Assembly (NCBI GenBank): GCA_025766275.1
Contig: JAFKAC010000065.1
Coordinates: 124,001 to 188,000 of the forward strand
Direction of reading: 5' to 3'
Length of the DNA: 64,000 nucleotides
Source: Lactarius indigo
Taxonomy: Eukaryota > Basidiomycota > Agaricomycetes > Russulales > Russulaceae
The notes below the pieces were generated by a model. That model did not search any database. It worked only from the letters and a program-made list of their open reading frames with translations, and was not told the DNA's origin. A program made the translations under genes and the position numbers. This document shows positions 36,301-48,165 of the stretch, in pieces (position 1 is the first letter of the stretch; the number at the start of each line of letters is the position of its first letter).

Positions 36301-36616
36301 TCGCCATCTGCAACATATGTGCACAAGCCTGGGCCAATGCCGTGGAGAGACATCGAGATAATAACGAAATATGTTGAGAAGCAGATTGTCTGAAAGGTCC
36401 CCGATCGTGACTTTCCGAGAAAATGTAAAAAGTTAGCTAGAAGCGCAGATATTGGCGGAAGGTGTACCTCTTCTAGGGAATTCGCCTGATGTGGTAACGG
36501 ATCGGGGGGGCGGCGATAAGGATCGGACACGGGTTTGTCTATTGAGATATGTGCGATATTGACCATCACGTCGAGTGGAAGTGAAGACGCTAGATCACTT
36601 ACTTTAGAAAGGGCAT
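33329..36616 (-). CDS. Double F-box / C2H2 zinc-finger protein, unit 3 (shifted acceptor)
   Basis: Model: complement(join(33329..34992,35046..36410,36468..36538,36603..36616)), 1037 residues. The start exon MPFLK at 36616 and the donor GTAAGT are intact. The usual first acceptor CGCAG reads CGCAC here. The next AG lies 12 bases downstream (after CAATAG), and using it keeps the frame (85 coding bases enter exon 3 in phase 1). F-box 1 is IGDLSDNLLLNIF and F-box 2 IEMLSDDIFLNIF. The fingers keep all ligands (CHIC...H...H; CSCC...H...H), although the second has a changed tip. The last 40 residues diverge more from unit 1 than the rest does. Confidence 0.8.
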
Positions 36617-36764
36617 GAGGGGAGAACGGACGGGGTACTAGGCGTATCCTTAATTGTAGAACACGAAGGAACATGAAGTTATCACACCACCAGTCGGCAC
36701 AGGCTTACATGTTGCAGTTAGTAGACGCCCAGTGCAGAATACATTGCAATTGTCTCCTTTACGC

Positions 36765-37112
36765 ACTTTCAGGAAGAGATGGTTAGTTCCTCTCTCGAGG
36801 TCAACCTCAAAGGACGTACTCGCGGCATCGGAATGTGGGACACAATCCTGCATTTAAACGACCCACCTGATCCTCGGGTTCTCTGCGAAACAGAGCGTAT
36901 CCCCCTTTACGTCCGTATGCAGCGTTCTACCCAAGTTTAGATCTGCTCCCCCGCCGCCACCTGTCCTGCCAAAGCAGATCCCCTCCCGGCTCACCCTGCC
37001 CTGCCGCCAAATTCCCTCTCCTCTCACACTTTTCTTGTAACATCCGAAAGCAATTCAGCCCCGCCTCGCCACATTGAAGAGGGCCTGCTAACGTCCGCCC
37101 AACAAAGGAGCT
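36765..37112 (+). pseudogene. Old VTS1 relic plus exon-1 fragment, unit 3
   Basis: Short version of the relic: exon-3-like TCTCTCGAGGTCAACCTC, the exon-4 beginning (CGAAACAGAGCG...CGTTCTACCCAAG), then at about 37060 an exon-1-end fragment. Most of the body seen in other units is missing. Confidence 0.5.
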
Positions 37113-37298
37113 CCTCACCCCTCGCTGGGCCTTTTTATTGTACAACCCCGACTCGACGTCGGCCTCCCTTATCTCGGCTACCTCCTTCCTGCAATTAATC
37201 AAAAAAAAAGAGCAAGTTCGATTCTCTTGTTTATTCTTTTCTTCCTCTCAACGCAAGCATATACACAGACAACTCCTCTAAAACTGTATTTCCAACAC

Positions 37299-39074
37299 AT
37301 TTCCTCACTTAGGCCTCCCCACAACCCAAGCCCCGGCCTTCTCCCACCGTGCAAGGCCAGAAGGCCCAGAACAGCAAGAACCCGAGCGCACGCTTGTCCA
37401 TGGGCCTTGCTGCCCGCCCTTCGGCTACTGCAGCGCAGGGCTTTAGTCTCGCCTCACCGTGCCCTGGAGGCGGGCCGCCTAGAGAGGGCGCGACCAGCAA
37501 GCTCCTATACAGCGCCACCTTTCAAACCCCAGAAGGTGGGCTTTTCATCCAATTTCTCCCATACCTCCCGTAATCGTTTTTTTTTTTTCCTTTCTCGAAC
37601 CCAGCGGATGCTATCAACTAGTGGTTTGGGAACTTTCATCATTACAAGGTCCACGCTGGTGAGTATCACCTATTTTGATCGTCATCATGATCGCCACTAC
37701 GCAATCATCTTCTCACGTATTCCTCTCCAAATCGGGGTATTTAGGAAGAGATGGCTGTTGCCTCTCTCGACGTCAATTTTAAGGAGGGAACTCAGTGCCA
37801 TCGAGAAACGTGAGCAGTTCGATACTCTTTCCATCATGATGGTCTTATCCGTTCGCAGGGTTCACGGATCTCCGAAACAGAGCGCACAATAGCTCTTTAC
37901 AGTCTTTTACAACATTCCACTCAAGTACAGATCCGCTTCTTCATCACCGTCCTGCAACAAATGGCCAGGTCGACCCCATGACTACCCTTCTGAACCCGGC
38001 TGTCGGGGTTACCATGCAGAGCCAGATGGAAGCAAAGCTTGCGGGTATGAATCTTAAATCACCCGGACTCAAGTCTACCAAGCCCGGTTCCCCCTCCGGC
38101 CGCACCTTCAATCGCTCGCCTTCGACTCTTCTTTTCGACTCTTCTTCGTCTTTCTTATCCCCAGATACCGCCAACAATGTCGGCAATCCGAGCGACGCGG
38201 CGGCCACGCTCGCACAACAGCGCGCTAAACTCAAAGTTGCCGGCAACGCGGCATATCATATTTCTGCGCCGGCGCTCGCCTCGAGTGGAGAGCGCGGCAC
38301 TTGGGCTGGGGTGCTCGGCCAGGTCGCGGAGCGGGACAATTACCCTGCTCAAGAGATATCTGTCGAGCCCAGGTCGTCCCGTTCTCAGAGCACCGACTTT
38401 TCTGGCCTCTCCGCCTTCCGTTCCCCGCGTGCTGATGGTGGTGCCGTACCCGCTGGTCTCGACGGGCTGTCCCCCGTCGTCGGTGATACTGGGGCCAGCA
38501 TGGTGAATACCCTGCTCCTGCCCATGTTCTAGAAGACGTCTTCGAACAACAATAACTCAAACTGTCGACCTCGCTGATGCCAAGTTGAACGGTAGCAGTA
38601 ATGTCCCGCGCCTCGACGGTCCAGACAAGTTCCGCCGGCCTTCCAAGGGTCACATTCATGATAATAGCGGACGTTCGCCGGGCATAGGTGGTGGTAGCAG
38701 CAGTTCCAGCAGCAAAGGTGGATCGGCAGGGAACAGCGGTGACAGCGGCGGAGCAAAGAAGGACGAAGAAGATTTCGAGCCGGCAGTGCTGAACGATAGC
38801 TGGGTGGCCGCGCATGCTCAGACTCCACAAGTACACGCCGAATTTCGAGGGCATGACGTGGAAGGAGATGGTGGTGATGGACGAGCAGGCACTCGAGGCG
38901 CAGGGCGTCGCGGCGCTGCGGCTCGGTGCGCATAGGAAGACGCTCAAGACGTTCGAGGTGGTCCGTAGGAAGATGGGGATCGACGACCTGACTGCCCCCC
39001 CGCCTCCGCCTGCACCGTCGTCGTCTTGGGGACCCGGCTCGACTGGGAGTGGTGGTGGACTATCCTCCGCGTAA
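37299..39074 (+). pseudogene. VTS1 pseudogene, copy 4 (start codon lost)
   Basis: The start position reads ATT instead of ATG at 37299. Exon 2 has a TAG before the conserved Trp near 37620. Exon 4 is open and in VTS1 frame from about 37978 to a TAG at 38529. The Gly-rich middle is deleted, and the start of the SAM domain is frameshifted near 38800. The rest of the SAM domain and the tail are open at 38814-39074 and include GVAALR plus two extra residues relative to the intact copy. Confidence 0.85.
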
Positions 39075-39881
39075 TATAAAGGAAAAATCCGGTTTCTTTT
39101 TTCACTTTTGGTTGTTGTTGCGAACTAAAAAAAACAAAAGCAGCATCACGTTCTCTCTCTTCGCATTATGTCTGCCCCCCCCCCCCCCTTTTTTTTTACT
39201 AGTACCGTCTCTGGACTTGTGATCCCTATATAATTTCTTTCCACATTCACGAAAAACGTCGGGATTGTCTCTTTCTTTTTGTATGGGTGGCAGTGACGGC
39301 GGTGGCGGTGGGGCCTGTTCATTTTTTTTTCCCTTTAATTCCTACGAGCCTCGAGGGGTCGCGCGCAGCGTAAAGTATATGTACCCTCAGCGCCTGTACT
39401 CCTTTTCTTTGCCATCTTCTTTCTTTCTTTTGTGTATAGCTTTAAAGTGTGTATGATACGAATATATTTTTTATACGTCGTCTCTGACCAAAAATGTTGG
39501 TTTCGTCGCGTGAGTGTTGCCTGGAGTACAGTATGGCGTATTTCAGGCTCTATGGTAGCGCGGCTCTCTGCCTGGCGTATGGATCAGAGTCGGCCCTTAT
39601 CGCGTAGGATGAAACTTACGGCTCGGACCAAGGCTCGGACACGTCACGTGATTGGCAATCATGCAATTTTGTTATCTCGTAGTACATATAACATGCGAAG
39701 AGAGTCGTCTGCGTACTGGGTCATCTCCATGAAGAAAAAAAAAATGAAATGAAATGAAATTTCTCTCCGTAGACTGTGCCTTAGGTGAACGTGGCAATTG
39801 TATGACGAATTCAGAGAAGAGGCACAGATTGTCGCTCAGGGTGGGACCTCGTCGTGGATCGGAATTAAGAGTGTGGCGCCG
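39075..39881. other. Convergent 3' flanks, unit 4
   Basis: Copy of the 16905-17677 flank including its T tracts. A run of C bases near 39175 is expanded. No gene. Confidence 0.6.
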
Positions 39882-42800
39882 TCACTGTGGTGGAGAGAGT
39901 GACTCTGGCGCGCGCAGAGAACTGTGTCGGACAAGGAGGCCAAGTTTGAAACATCTTAAAGAAGGATTCGAAATGAGTGCGTCTTTGAGCGCGATATCAG
40001 GGTGTTTGCTTTCGAGGTGTTCTCGGAATAGGTCGAGGTGTCCCAGTGTACACTCGAAGTCGCCACAATACGAGCATACACGTCGCCATGCGTGCTCGTC
40101 TATAATGTGAGGGTCCAGTTCTTTCTGCTCTCTGAAACTGGCATGACAGATGTGGCATTGCTTAAGTGGCACATTAACCTGTACGGGGTGGCCTGAGCGA
40201 GATCGTGAGGTGATGAACGACAGTAGACCGTCCCACGACGGTTCATTCATCGCTGTAGGATTTTCTATATGAAGGTGCCGCAGGTTAGGGAGCACAGTGG
40301 TGTGCCCCTCCTCGACTAGACCCAGAGCACACAAGATAGCGATCGTCAATTCGTCAGCGACCGGAAGGTCTGTTGCACCATGAAATGCGCGGATAAGTCC
40401 CAGCCATTGTTCACCACCCACGTCATCCAGCTCACTTGACAATTGGGCCATATTGATGCGTGGATTGTTTACACGGAATAGGAATGGGGAAAATTGGTCA
40501 CAAACTTGAGCCATCGAGGATAACTGCCAGTCCAACTGCTTGCACGATATTTGTAATCGAAAGGGTGTAGAAGTGCCTGAGCTGTTAAATGAGATAGAAA
40601 TAGCCTCTCTGGAGGTTTGAATCTCCGCTTGACTGAGTGACGCATGTATTCCTGTCCGCTCCATGAATCGACCAAGTTGCGAAGCGTCCATTGTGGGTTG
40701 GCTGAAAAATGTGATATCAATATCCCCGAGAACAGGTGCATCGATTCTGGCTACCAGACTGTCCAAGTACTTGGTGGTTCCTCGATATTTCAGAGACGCG
40801 AGAGCAGGGAGAACAACGCGTTCCCCTGGTGGTGGAGGTAAGATGAGGTAGTTTCGGCGGGGTGGAAGGGAAAGGAAATGGAGTGAAAGTGTTTCAAGTT
40901 GAGTCATCCCGGACAACGCATTCACGAACGCTTCTGGGGAAAAATACCCGACACTAGGAATTTCGTGAAATTGAATATTTATGAGGTCGTGGGACAGTGA
41001 AAGTAGTTGCGGCAATGAGGGAAACCCAATCCTGGTTGAGCGTAGTATACGGATGCGAGGGCCCCACTTAAAGGTGCTGGGGAGGGTCAGATGCATGGTA
41101 TCTTGGGACAGAAGAACAAGCTCTTCTAGTCCCGAAATTGGCTCAGAGATTGTGGAAAGTTTATCAAGGAGCGAAGCGGTGACAGTGAGGCTGATGGAGC
41201 TAACACGATCAGATTGCTTCAGTGCGGCAATAACATTGTCATCGTCCTCGGGAGCTGGAGGATCGAGATTTGAAACTCCCCCGTACCTTACCACGATAGG
41301 CAGGACCGGCCAACAATCTAGAGCATTTAAAACGGGTGTTCCTGGCGTAAAGTAGAGTCGAAGATTTAGACCCAGAGGTGATGTGTGTACGATCTGTCGC
41401 CATCTTTGGCACACGTACATGAGCGTAGGCCAAGCTCGCGGAGTGGAATCCAGGTAATCATGAAATATTTTCAGAAATATGTCGTCTGAGAGCATCTCAA
41501 TCGTCACCTGCTGAGAAAGGGGTTCTATTTTAAACGAGTTAGCGAATGGTGGCGGTGGCACCGGGAATACGTCATACCTGTTCCACGTAATTCATCGACA
41601 TGGGATAGTGGTTCATATTCCACCGCTATAGGATGGCCAGAGAGCCGGCGTGAAGTCATGAATGTCACCACGGCCTCCCTCAAAGGCGCATGACGTGGCC
41701 CAGGCTGCGCTATGTAGAGCGTGTGAAGGGAAGGCATCACAGTTTCACCCCCCCTGTCTGGTATTAGTAGTTGCGAAGCACGCACGATGTTTGTTGGGAG
41801 ATTTTCAGCGACAGGGAACCGCTGTACACTTGTGAATGTGTTAAGAAGGTCCCGCCATTCCTCATAAACCCGTCCTAATGGTCGCGCGGTACTGATGTAT
41901 AGGTCCTCCACATTGGATAGGGAAGCGGAAAGATGATTGCGGACTTGTGTCATAAATAATAGACACTCGCTCAATGACTCGCAGAATAATTCCAATTTAA
42001 GGCGAGTGGGAGCTCCTGGCTGTGTCAAGGAAATGGAGACGGCGCTCTCAGAAAATAGAATGTGTGCTTGACGGTGCGACTTGTGCATTCCTATCCGATC
42101 GATGAATTCGCGAAGTTTTGGGAAATCGATGACGTCCATATTTAAGAATGTGAGTTCAATGTCTCCGAGACCAGGAGTATCAATTCTAGCTACAAGTTGT
42201 TCCAAGCACTCAGAAATTCCTCGAAAATTAAGGCGGGTAAGAACAGGAAGAGCAACACGTCTTCGTGGCAGTGTGGGTGGGGTGTGGTGATAGACGGTAG
42301 GGAGGAAATGGAGTGACAGTGATTGAAGCTGGGCCATCCCGGACAAGGCTTTCGTGAGCACTTCTAGTGGGAACTGTGAAGAATTGAAAACTTCGTGAAG
42401 CTGAATGTCCACGAGATTCCTGTCAAAACGAAGAAGCTGAAGGAGTCCGGGAATTAAGACCCTAGTCAAATGGAGACAACGAAGCCGTGGGCCCCACTGA
42501 AAAGCTCTGGGCAAGGCCGCCAGCTGCACGCCATCTTGAGACCGAAGAACGAGGTCCTCCAGTTCCGAAAACGGCCTCTCGATTGAGGATAACTTTCTCA
42601 GAAGTGAGCGTGTGACGGTGAGGCTGATAGACCTAACATGACCAGACCGCTTAAGTGCGGCAATGATATTGTCTTCGTCCTCAGAAGCTGGGGGATCGAG
42701 CTCTAGAGTTCCTCCGTACTGCACAACGGTAGGCATGGCGGGCCAGTGGCGTAGAGTCTTCAATACAGGCGTCCCGTGGGTACAGAAGATTCGAAGTTGT

Positions 42801-43141
42801 AGAGTGTTCTGAGACGCAAATACGATATGTCGCCATCTGCGACATATGCGCACAAGCCTAGGCCAATGTTGTGGAGAGACATCGAGATAATAACGAAATA
42901 TCTTCAGAAGGACATCATGAGGAAGCTCCCCAATCGTGGTTTCTGGAGAAAATGAAAAGGTCAGTTAGAGGCGCATGTATTGGCAGGAGGCGTACCTATT
43001 CCAGGGAATTCACTTGGTGTGGTAACGGGTTGGAGGGGTGATAAATATCGGCCACGGGCATGAGCTTTGGGATATCTGCGACATTGACTGTCATGTCGAG
43101 CGGAAGTGAAGACTCTAGATTACTTACTCTTGAAAGGGCAT
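39882..43141 (-). CDS. Double F-box / C2H2 zinc-finger protein, unit 4
   Basis: Model: complement(join(39882..41524,41578..42942,42996..43075,43128..43141)), 1033 residues, phases consistent. The start is MPFQ at 43141. The second acceptor differs from other units: the sequence reads CTCCAGAAACC, so the AG is three bases upstream and adds one residue before the F-box (ETTIGELPHDVLLKIF). F-box 2 is IEMLSDDIFLKIF. The fingers keep all ligands (CHIC...H...H; CSYC...H...H) although the linker and the C-terminal 50 residues are clearly diverged, ending SPPQ. The donor of the long-exon intron is GTATGA. The repeat modules are otherwise close to units 1 and 6. Confidence 0.85.
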
Positions 43142-43374
43142 GAGGGGAGAACAAACGGGGCACGTGTATCCTTATTGTAGAACGTGAAGAATATAAGGGA
43201 CCTAAAGTTAACAGCGAATGAGATTTGCGGTGTACTAGTAGGAGAAGACAACTTGAAGCTCACATGCCGCAGCGAGACGCCGACTGGCAGTGCAGTACTA
43301 GTAGCACTGGTAGAACACAGCTTATACTGCCACAACAACCGCATTCACAATTTCTACCTTTCTCACTGTGACGC

Positions 43375-44700
43375 GTTTTCAGGAGGAGATGGTTACTTCC
43401 TATCTCGATGTCAACCTCAAAGGACATCAAGAAGGACATACCCGCCCCATCAGGATGCGGGGCACAATCCTGCATTCTAACGACCCCACCTGATCTTCGG
43501 GTTCTTTGCGAAACTAAGTTCTCTTTACAGCCATGTGCCGCAATATACCCAAGTTTACATGCGCCCCTCTGCAACCTGTCCTGCAACAAATCGCCAAAGC
43601 AGATCCTTTCCTGAAACCTACCATACCATATTCCCTTTCATCCCACACCTTTCTTTTAATAACCCGAGCCGCCAATCGCTTGCCTTTAACTCCACCTCGT
43701 CTTACCTTTCTCTGAATATGCATCGCCCACGCCGTCAAGCTAGCGGCGCTACCTTGACCAATATCCTACAATTGCGTCAAACTCGAAGTCAGCGATGCCC
43801 TGCGCCTTCTGTGTCTACAACTGGGCTTGCACCGGCTCAATTGGCCAGGTCACAGAGCACGATAAATATTACAACAGAATTATCCGCAGATTCCCTGCCG
43901 TCCCGCTTGCCGAGCACTGGCCTTCCCAGAAACGTCGCGGCCGCTGCTTTCACTCCCGCACCAAATGGTGGCTGACCCGGACGGGGACTCCCTGGTCGCT
44001 ATGGACAATTGACTCAGAGCTGACTCCGAATGCGCCACTCAAACGTTGATGGCCCACAATCACACCTCCGATCCTCGCAGACAGTCACCACCTCCACAAG
44101 TAGGTCAGGTGACTTGTACAGCAACCTTGATTTCGAATTCCCTGAGAACTTCCCCTGAGTCCCAAAGGTCACATGCCCGATACCCTCGGCGGCTTCATGA
44201 CTATGACTTCGTCGTGACCGACAATATCGTCTACAGCGAGAGTGGCAATTTGATCAAGAGAAGAGCCAGGATCATCGTGCTTCCGGTGGTGGGGATGTCC
44301 AGGCTTGCTCATAGAGAAGAGAGTGCGCAATGGCGGCGGTGGAGGCAGTACCTATTCCGATTCATAGAAGCCTGCGGTCTGGATCACTCCGGATAGTTTC
44401 GGTAGAGCGGTGATGGCAGCAGCGCTGCCAGCGCAATGGCTAATATTAGCACGCCACGCTATCGGGCTTTGGGATTGGAGTCGTCGGCAACCTCGGACTT
44501 GGTTCTTCCGCGGGGTATCGAACGGGCTCATTATGGGGCGGCGAACTGCTAGACGTGCTTTTAAGTGGACTAGTGGTTATTATTTTAGACAATAAGAGCG
44601 TCGACTCTAGCCAGCTTCGACTTGAAGTTATTACCAAGGTTATTACGGGTTTTCATGTGGCTGTGCCAGCGCTTTGCGCGGCCGTGGCCGTGGGCAAAAA
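43375..44700 (+). pseudogene. Old VTS1 relic, unit 4
   Basis: Exon-3-like TTCAGGAGGAGATGGTTACT at the left, then CCTGCAACAAATCGCCAAAGC (the VLQQMA segment), CGCCAATCGCTTGCCTTTAAC (NRQSLAF), GCGTCAAACTCGAAGTC and a GGATAGTTTCGGTAGAGCGG piece. The order follows VTS1, but the frames are lost. Confidence 0.6.
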
Positions 44701-44704
44701 GAGC

Positions 44705-45370
44705 CAAGTCACTTTTCTTGCGTCAACGCCCACTATCGCCATCGTCTCCACACCCACCGTGGCCATCATATCAACTCTCTCTCCTAATGAGGATTTTAGG
44801 AGAAGATAACCATAGCCTTTCTGCGTGAACTGCTAGAGGACTCGATGCCATTGGCCAATGTGAGTGGCGCATCTTTCAACTCAAGTAGTGCGGTGTCTCA
44901 TGAAATCTCACGGCTTTCGGCGATATTTGGGATCCGCTTCCTCATCACTCCCCTGGGACAGTTGGCAAGGGTTGTCCACGGATTACTGTTCTTGGGCCGA
45001 TCTTTGGTCACGCAGCCGGATGCAGGACAAGTTTTCGAGGACGGATCTCCAATCCCCAAGCTTCAAGACTCAAAGAGTCCCCAGTGCCCTTCTGCCCAGG
45101 CTAGCACCAACACAGATTACCAATCACATTGAGTCGACCTTCCTTTCTCATGTTCTTCTGTGTCACAGACTCTGCTAACAGCTCGAGTGACCGCTGTGGC
45201 TACGCTTTCCCAACAGCGCGCCAAACTCAGACCCAGTATGTGGCCCAGCCTTCATCTCGCGGCGTCTGTACTGATTTGAATTCTCTTCGCTACATCGAGG
45301 ACGACAATAACTCCCCTCCCCCCACAAGAGATATCTGGAACTTTTCACTTAGACTCACTTCGATCAGATA
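44705..45370 (+). pseudogene. Second VTS1 relic, unit 4
   Basis: An exon-3-like TTTTAGGAGAAGATAACC near 44795, then a CAGAGCC-like stretch with GATGCAGGACAAG (from the MQSQMEAKLA codons), and CAACAGCGCGCCAAACTCAG (QQRAKLK) near 45210. Not translatable as VTS1. Confidence 0.55.
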
Positions 45371-46320
45371 AAAATGTTTGGGGGCATATCGAATGATAAG
45401 CCTACTTGCCTATATGTACAGCAGAGTGACGTAGCTAGCGCATTACAGTGCACATTAATGCGAAATGCGAGCTGATGTGTGCATTGCCACTGGTGTTGAG
45501 GGCGGACCAGTGTGTGAGTACTCGTCGAATACCGATGGAATGATGTGGAAGAGATGGCGGCGGTGACGCAGCGCATCGCGAACAGGAAGACGAGCAAACG
45601 GTAACTGTATTACCCTGCCTTGCGGGGCGCTGCCACTTCCGCTAACTGACGTACCTGCATCCCTTCAGTCCTCATGGGGAACCGGGAGCGTCTCAAAATA
45701 GTACGAGAATATCGATCTATGTAGCACATGCGTTCTTTCCTCTCCCTTTTTACAGTCGTGTTATGGTCCCATCGTGGGACTTACCGGACAAAAAGAAAAA
45801 TGTCGAAAAATAAGTTTTATTTTTTGTCAGTCGATTTATCCTTGACCTCCGCTCAATGCCTCCGCTCACTCAGTTCGCTAGTAATTTTTCTGCGTGTAGG
45901 CCTTGGTGTAGGCCTATCGATACGAAAACAACCTTACAGTAAGGTAATGGCAATGAACGAAGGGCAAGCACTGAAGGCGCCACCATCATAGCGGGCGGCA
46001 AGGAAAACACTCAAGATCACACGGGGGCAGTACGACCGTACCACCTGCCTTGCAGCGCTTTTATAGGCGCCTTCGCCACCATCTGAAGCACCCCCACCTC
46101 CTCTTCTAGGTGCGTCTGGATCATGTCGAATAGGAGGATATTGTGATCTATGATGTACAGGCGTTCTCTCTTTCTTATTTTACACTGGTGTTATGGCTTC
46201 TAATGCCTATCAATCCCCCCTCGCTCTGGCTTGAAGCGGGATCTGTGATCAGGGCGGGGGGTGAAATATATCCTTTTTCCCCACAAGTTCACTTCTCTTG
46301 AACTGCCCAACCCGCCAACA
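45371..46320. other. Degenerate stretch with a possible SAM-domain relic
   Basis: Mostly unrecognised. A piece at about 45948-46020 (GGCAATGAACGAAGGGCAAG, then AAAACACTCAAGATC) resembles the VMDEQALEA...RKMLKTF part of VTS1, and a weaker one lies near 45545-45600. A GATCAGAT-AAAATGTTTGGGG motif near 45361 recurs near 55138 in the next unit. Confidence 0.35.
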
Positions 46321-48165
46321 ATGCACCACATGTCACGTACAACATACAATACCGATACTCCTCACTCAGCTGTAGGCTACCCCCGAGAGCCTCTCCTGTC
46401 CAAGGCCAAGAATCCCGACCCGCCTGTTCATCGGCTCGCTACTTCTCGACTGTCGCGTCACAGGACTTCAGTCTCACCTCGCGGCGCTCTCGAGGCAAGC
46501 GCGCTCTCAGACGCTCAGTCAACAAGCTCCTAGGAAGCGCCACTTCGAATTTCAAACCTCGGGAGGTGAGCTTTCCCATCGCAGCCCGATTTCCTCCCTA
46601 CCCCTCTATCAGTTCCCCCCCCCTTCGACACGCCTTTACTGACTTTCCCCAGCGGAAGCTATCGTCGAGTGACTTGAAAACTTTCATCAGTACGAAGTCA
46701 CTCTAGTGTGTATCGTCTTCATTGATCCTCATCACGACAGCCACGACCGCAATCCTCTCACGTATTACTCTTTAGGAAAAGATGACTGTCGCCTCTCGAC
46801 ACCAATATTGAGAAGGAACTCGGTGCCTTCGAGCAATGTAAGTTCGATCTCCCTTCCTTCATCCCGATGATCTCGTCCAGTCACCTTCCCCAAGGTTCAA
46901 GGTTCTCTCCGAAGCAGAGCCTACAGCTGCTCTTTACAGTCTTTTACGACATTCTGCCCAAAGTTCAGATCACTTCTTCACCTTCGTCCTACGACAAATG
47001 GCCAGGGCCGACCCTATGACTGTTCTTCTGAACCAACTCCCTCTTTCCTATTTCCGGATACCGCCAATACCACTGGCAACCCAAGCGACACTTGCCCAAC
47101 AACGCGCCAAAGTCAAAGCCGCTGGCGACACCGCGCGTTGCGTTTCTGTGCCAGCGCTCGTCTCACGCACTGGAGAGCGCGGACTTTGTGCCGGGGTCCC
47201 CGGCCAGGTCGCGGTGCGGGGCAACTCCCTCACGCAAAATATATCCGCTGGGCACAGGTCGCCTTCTGCGTAGTAGGACCGACTTTTCTGAATTCTCCAC
47301 TGGCTCTACTTTTGGCACACCGTTCCCGGAGGTTCCGACAGGCTCTCCCGCATCGTCGGCGACAGATGGGTGAGCATGGCGAACATGGCTATGTTCCAGG
47401 AGACGTCTATTGCCAACAACAACAAACAGTCGACCTCGCCCTCGCCGATTTGGACGACTTGTACGGCGGCGGCGGCAATAATGTCCCACGCCTCGATGAT
47501 CCCGACAAGCTCCGCCGGCTTTCCAAGGGCCACGTGCACGACAGCGGTAGCGGTTCCACCCACCGTCAACGACGGCGTGGATGACGACGGTGGCAACCCT
47601 ACTCGGGGTCACCTAGTGGCACTTCAAGACGCCTGCACAATGGTGGCGGTACTTGATCTGGTGCGTAAAGCCTCGCTCCCCTGAAGACGTCGAGCCCTTT
47701 AAGTTGAAGTAACGGGGGTAGTGACGCGATGGTTGCGGTACATCAGCAAGCCACACCAGCGGGCCTCAGGAGGGCGTCGGCCGGTCCAACGTGGACCAGA
47801 TTCTCCCGCGTTGATCAAGATGTCAAAGTTCAAACGTCAGTATGTTCAACTCCCGTAGCTTTAGGGTAGTCCTGCAGGGAACAGTGGAGCAAAGAAAGAC
47901 GAGGAATATTTCGAGCCGGTGGTGCCTACCGATGGCTGCACACGCTCCGGCCACAAAAGAACACACGAACTTTGAAGGATATGGTAGTGAAAGAGGAGCA
48001 GGCCCTCGAGGCGCAGGGCTTCGCAGCTCTCAGTGTGCGTAAGAAGGCGCTCAAGACGTTCGAGGTCTTCAGAATGAAGATGGGTATCGACGAACCGACT
48101 TCCCCCCCCTCCCCAGCCGCCGTCGTCTGGTGGACTGTATCGGCGGCACCGAGCTCGACAAATTG
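46321..48165 (+). pseudogene. VTS1 pseudogene, copy 5
   Basis: More diverged than copies 2-4. Exon 1 resembles VTS1 only weakly. The exon 2-3 region (GCGGAAGCTATCGTCGAGTG, then CTGTCGCCTCTCGACACC) and the start of exon 4 (TTCAAGGTTCTCTCCGAAGC near 46890) are clear. The middle of exon 4 is shortened, with a TAG near 47271. The last part of the SAM domain is open but altered (KEEQALEAQGFAALSVRKK). No usable reading frame remains. Confidence 0.75.
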
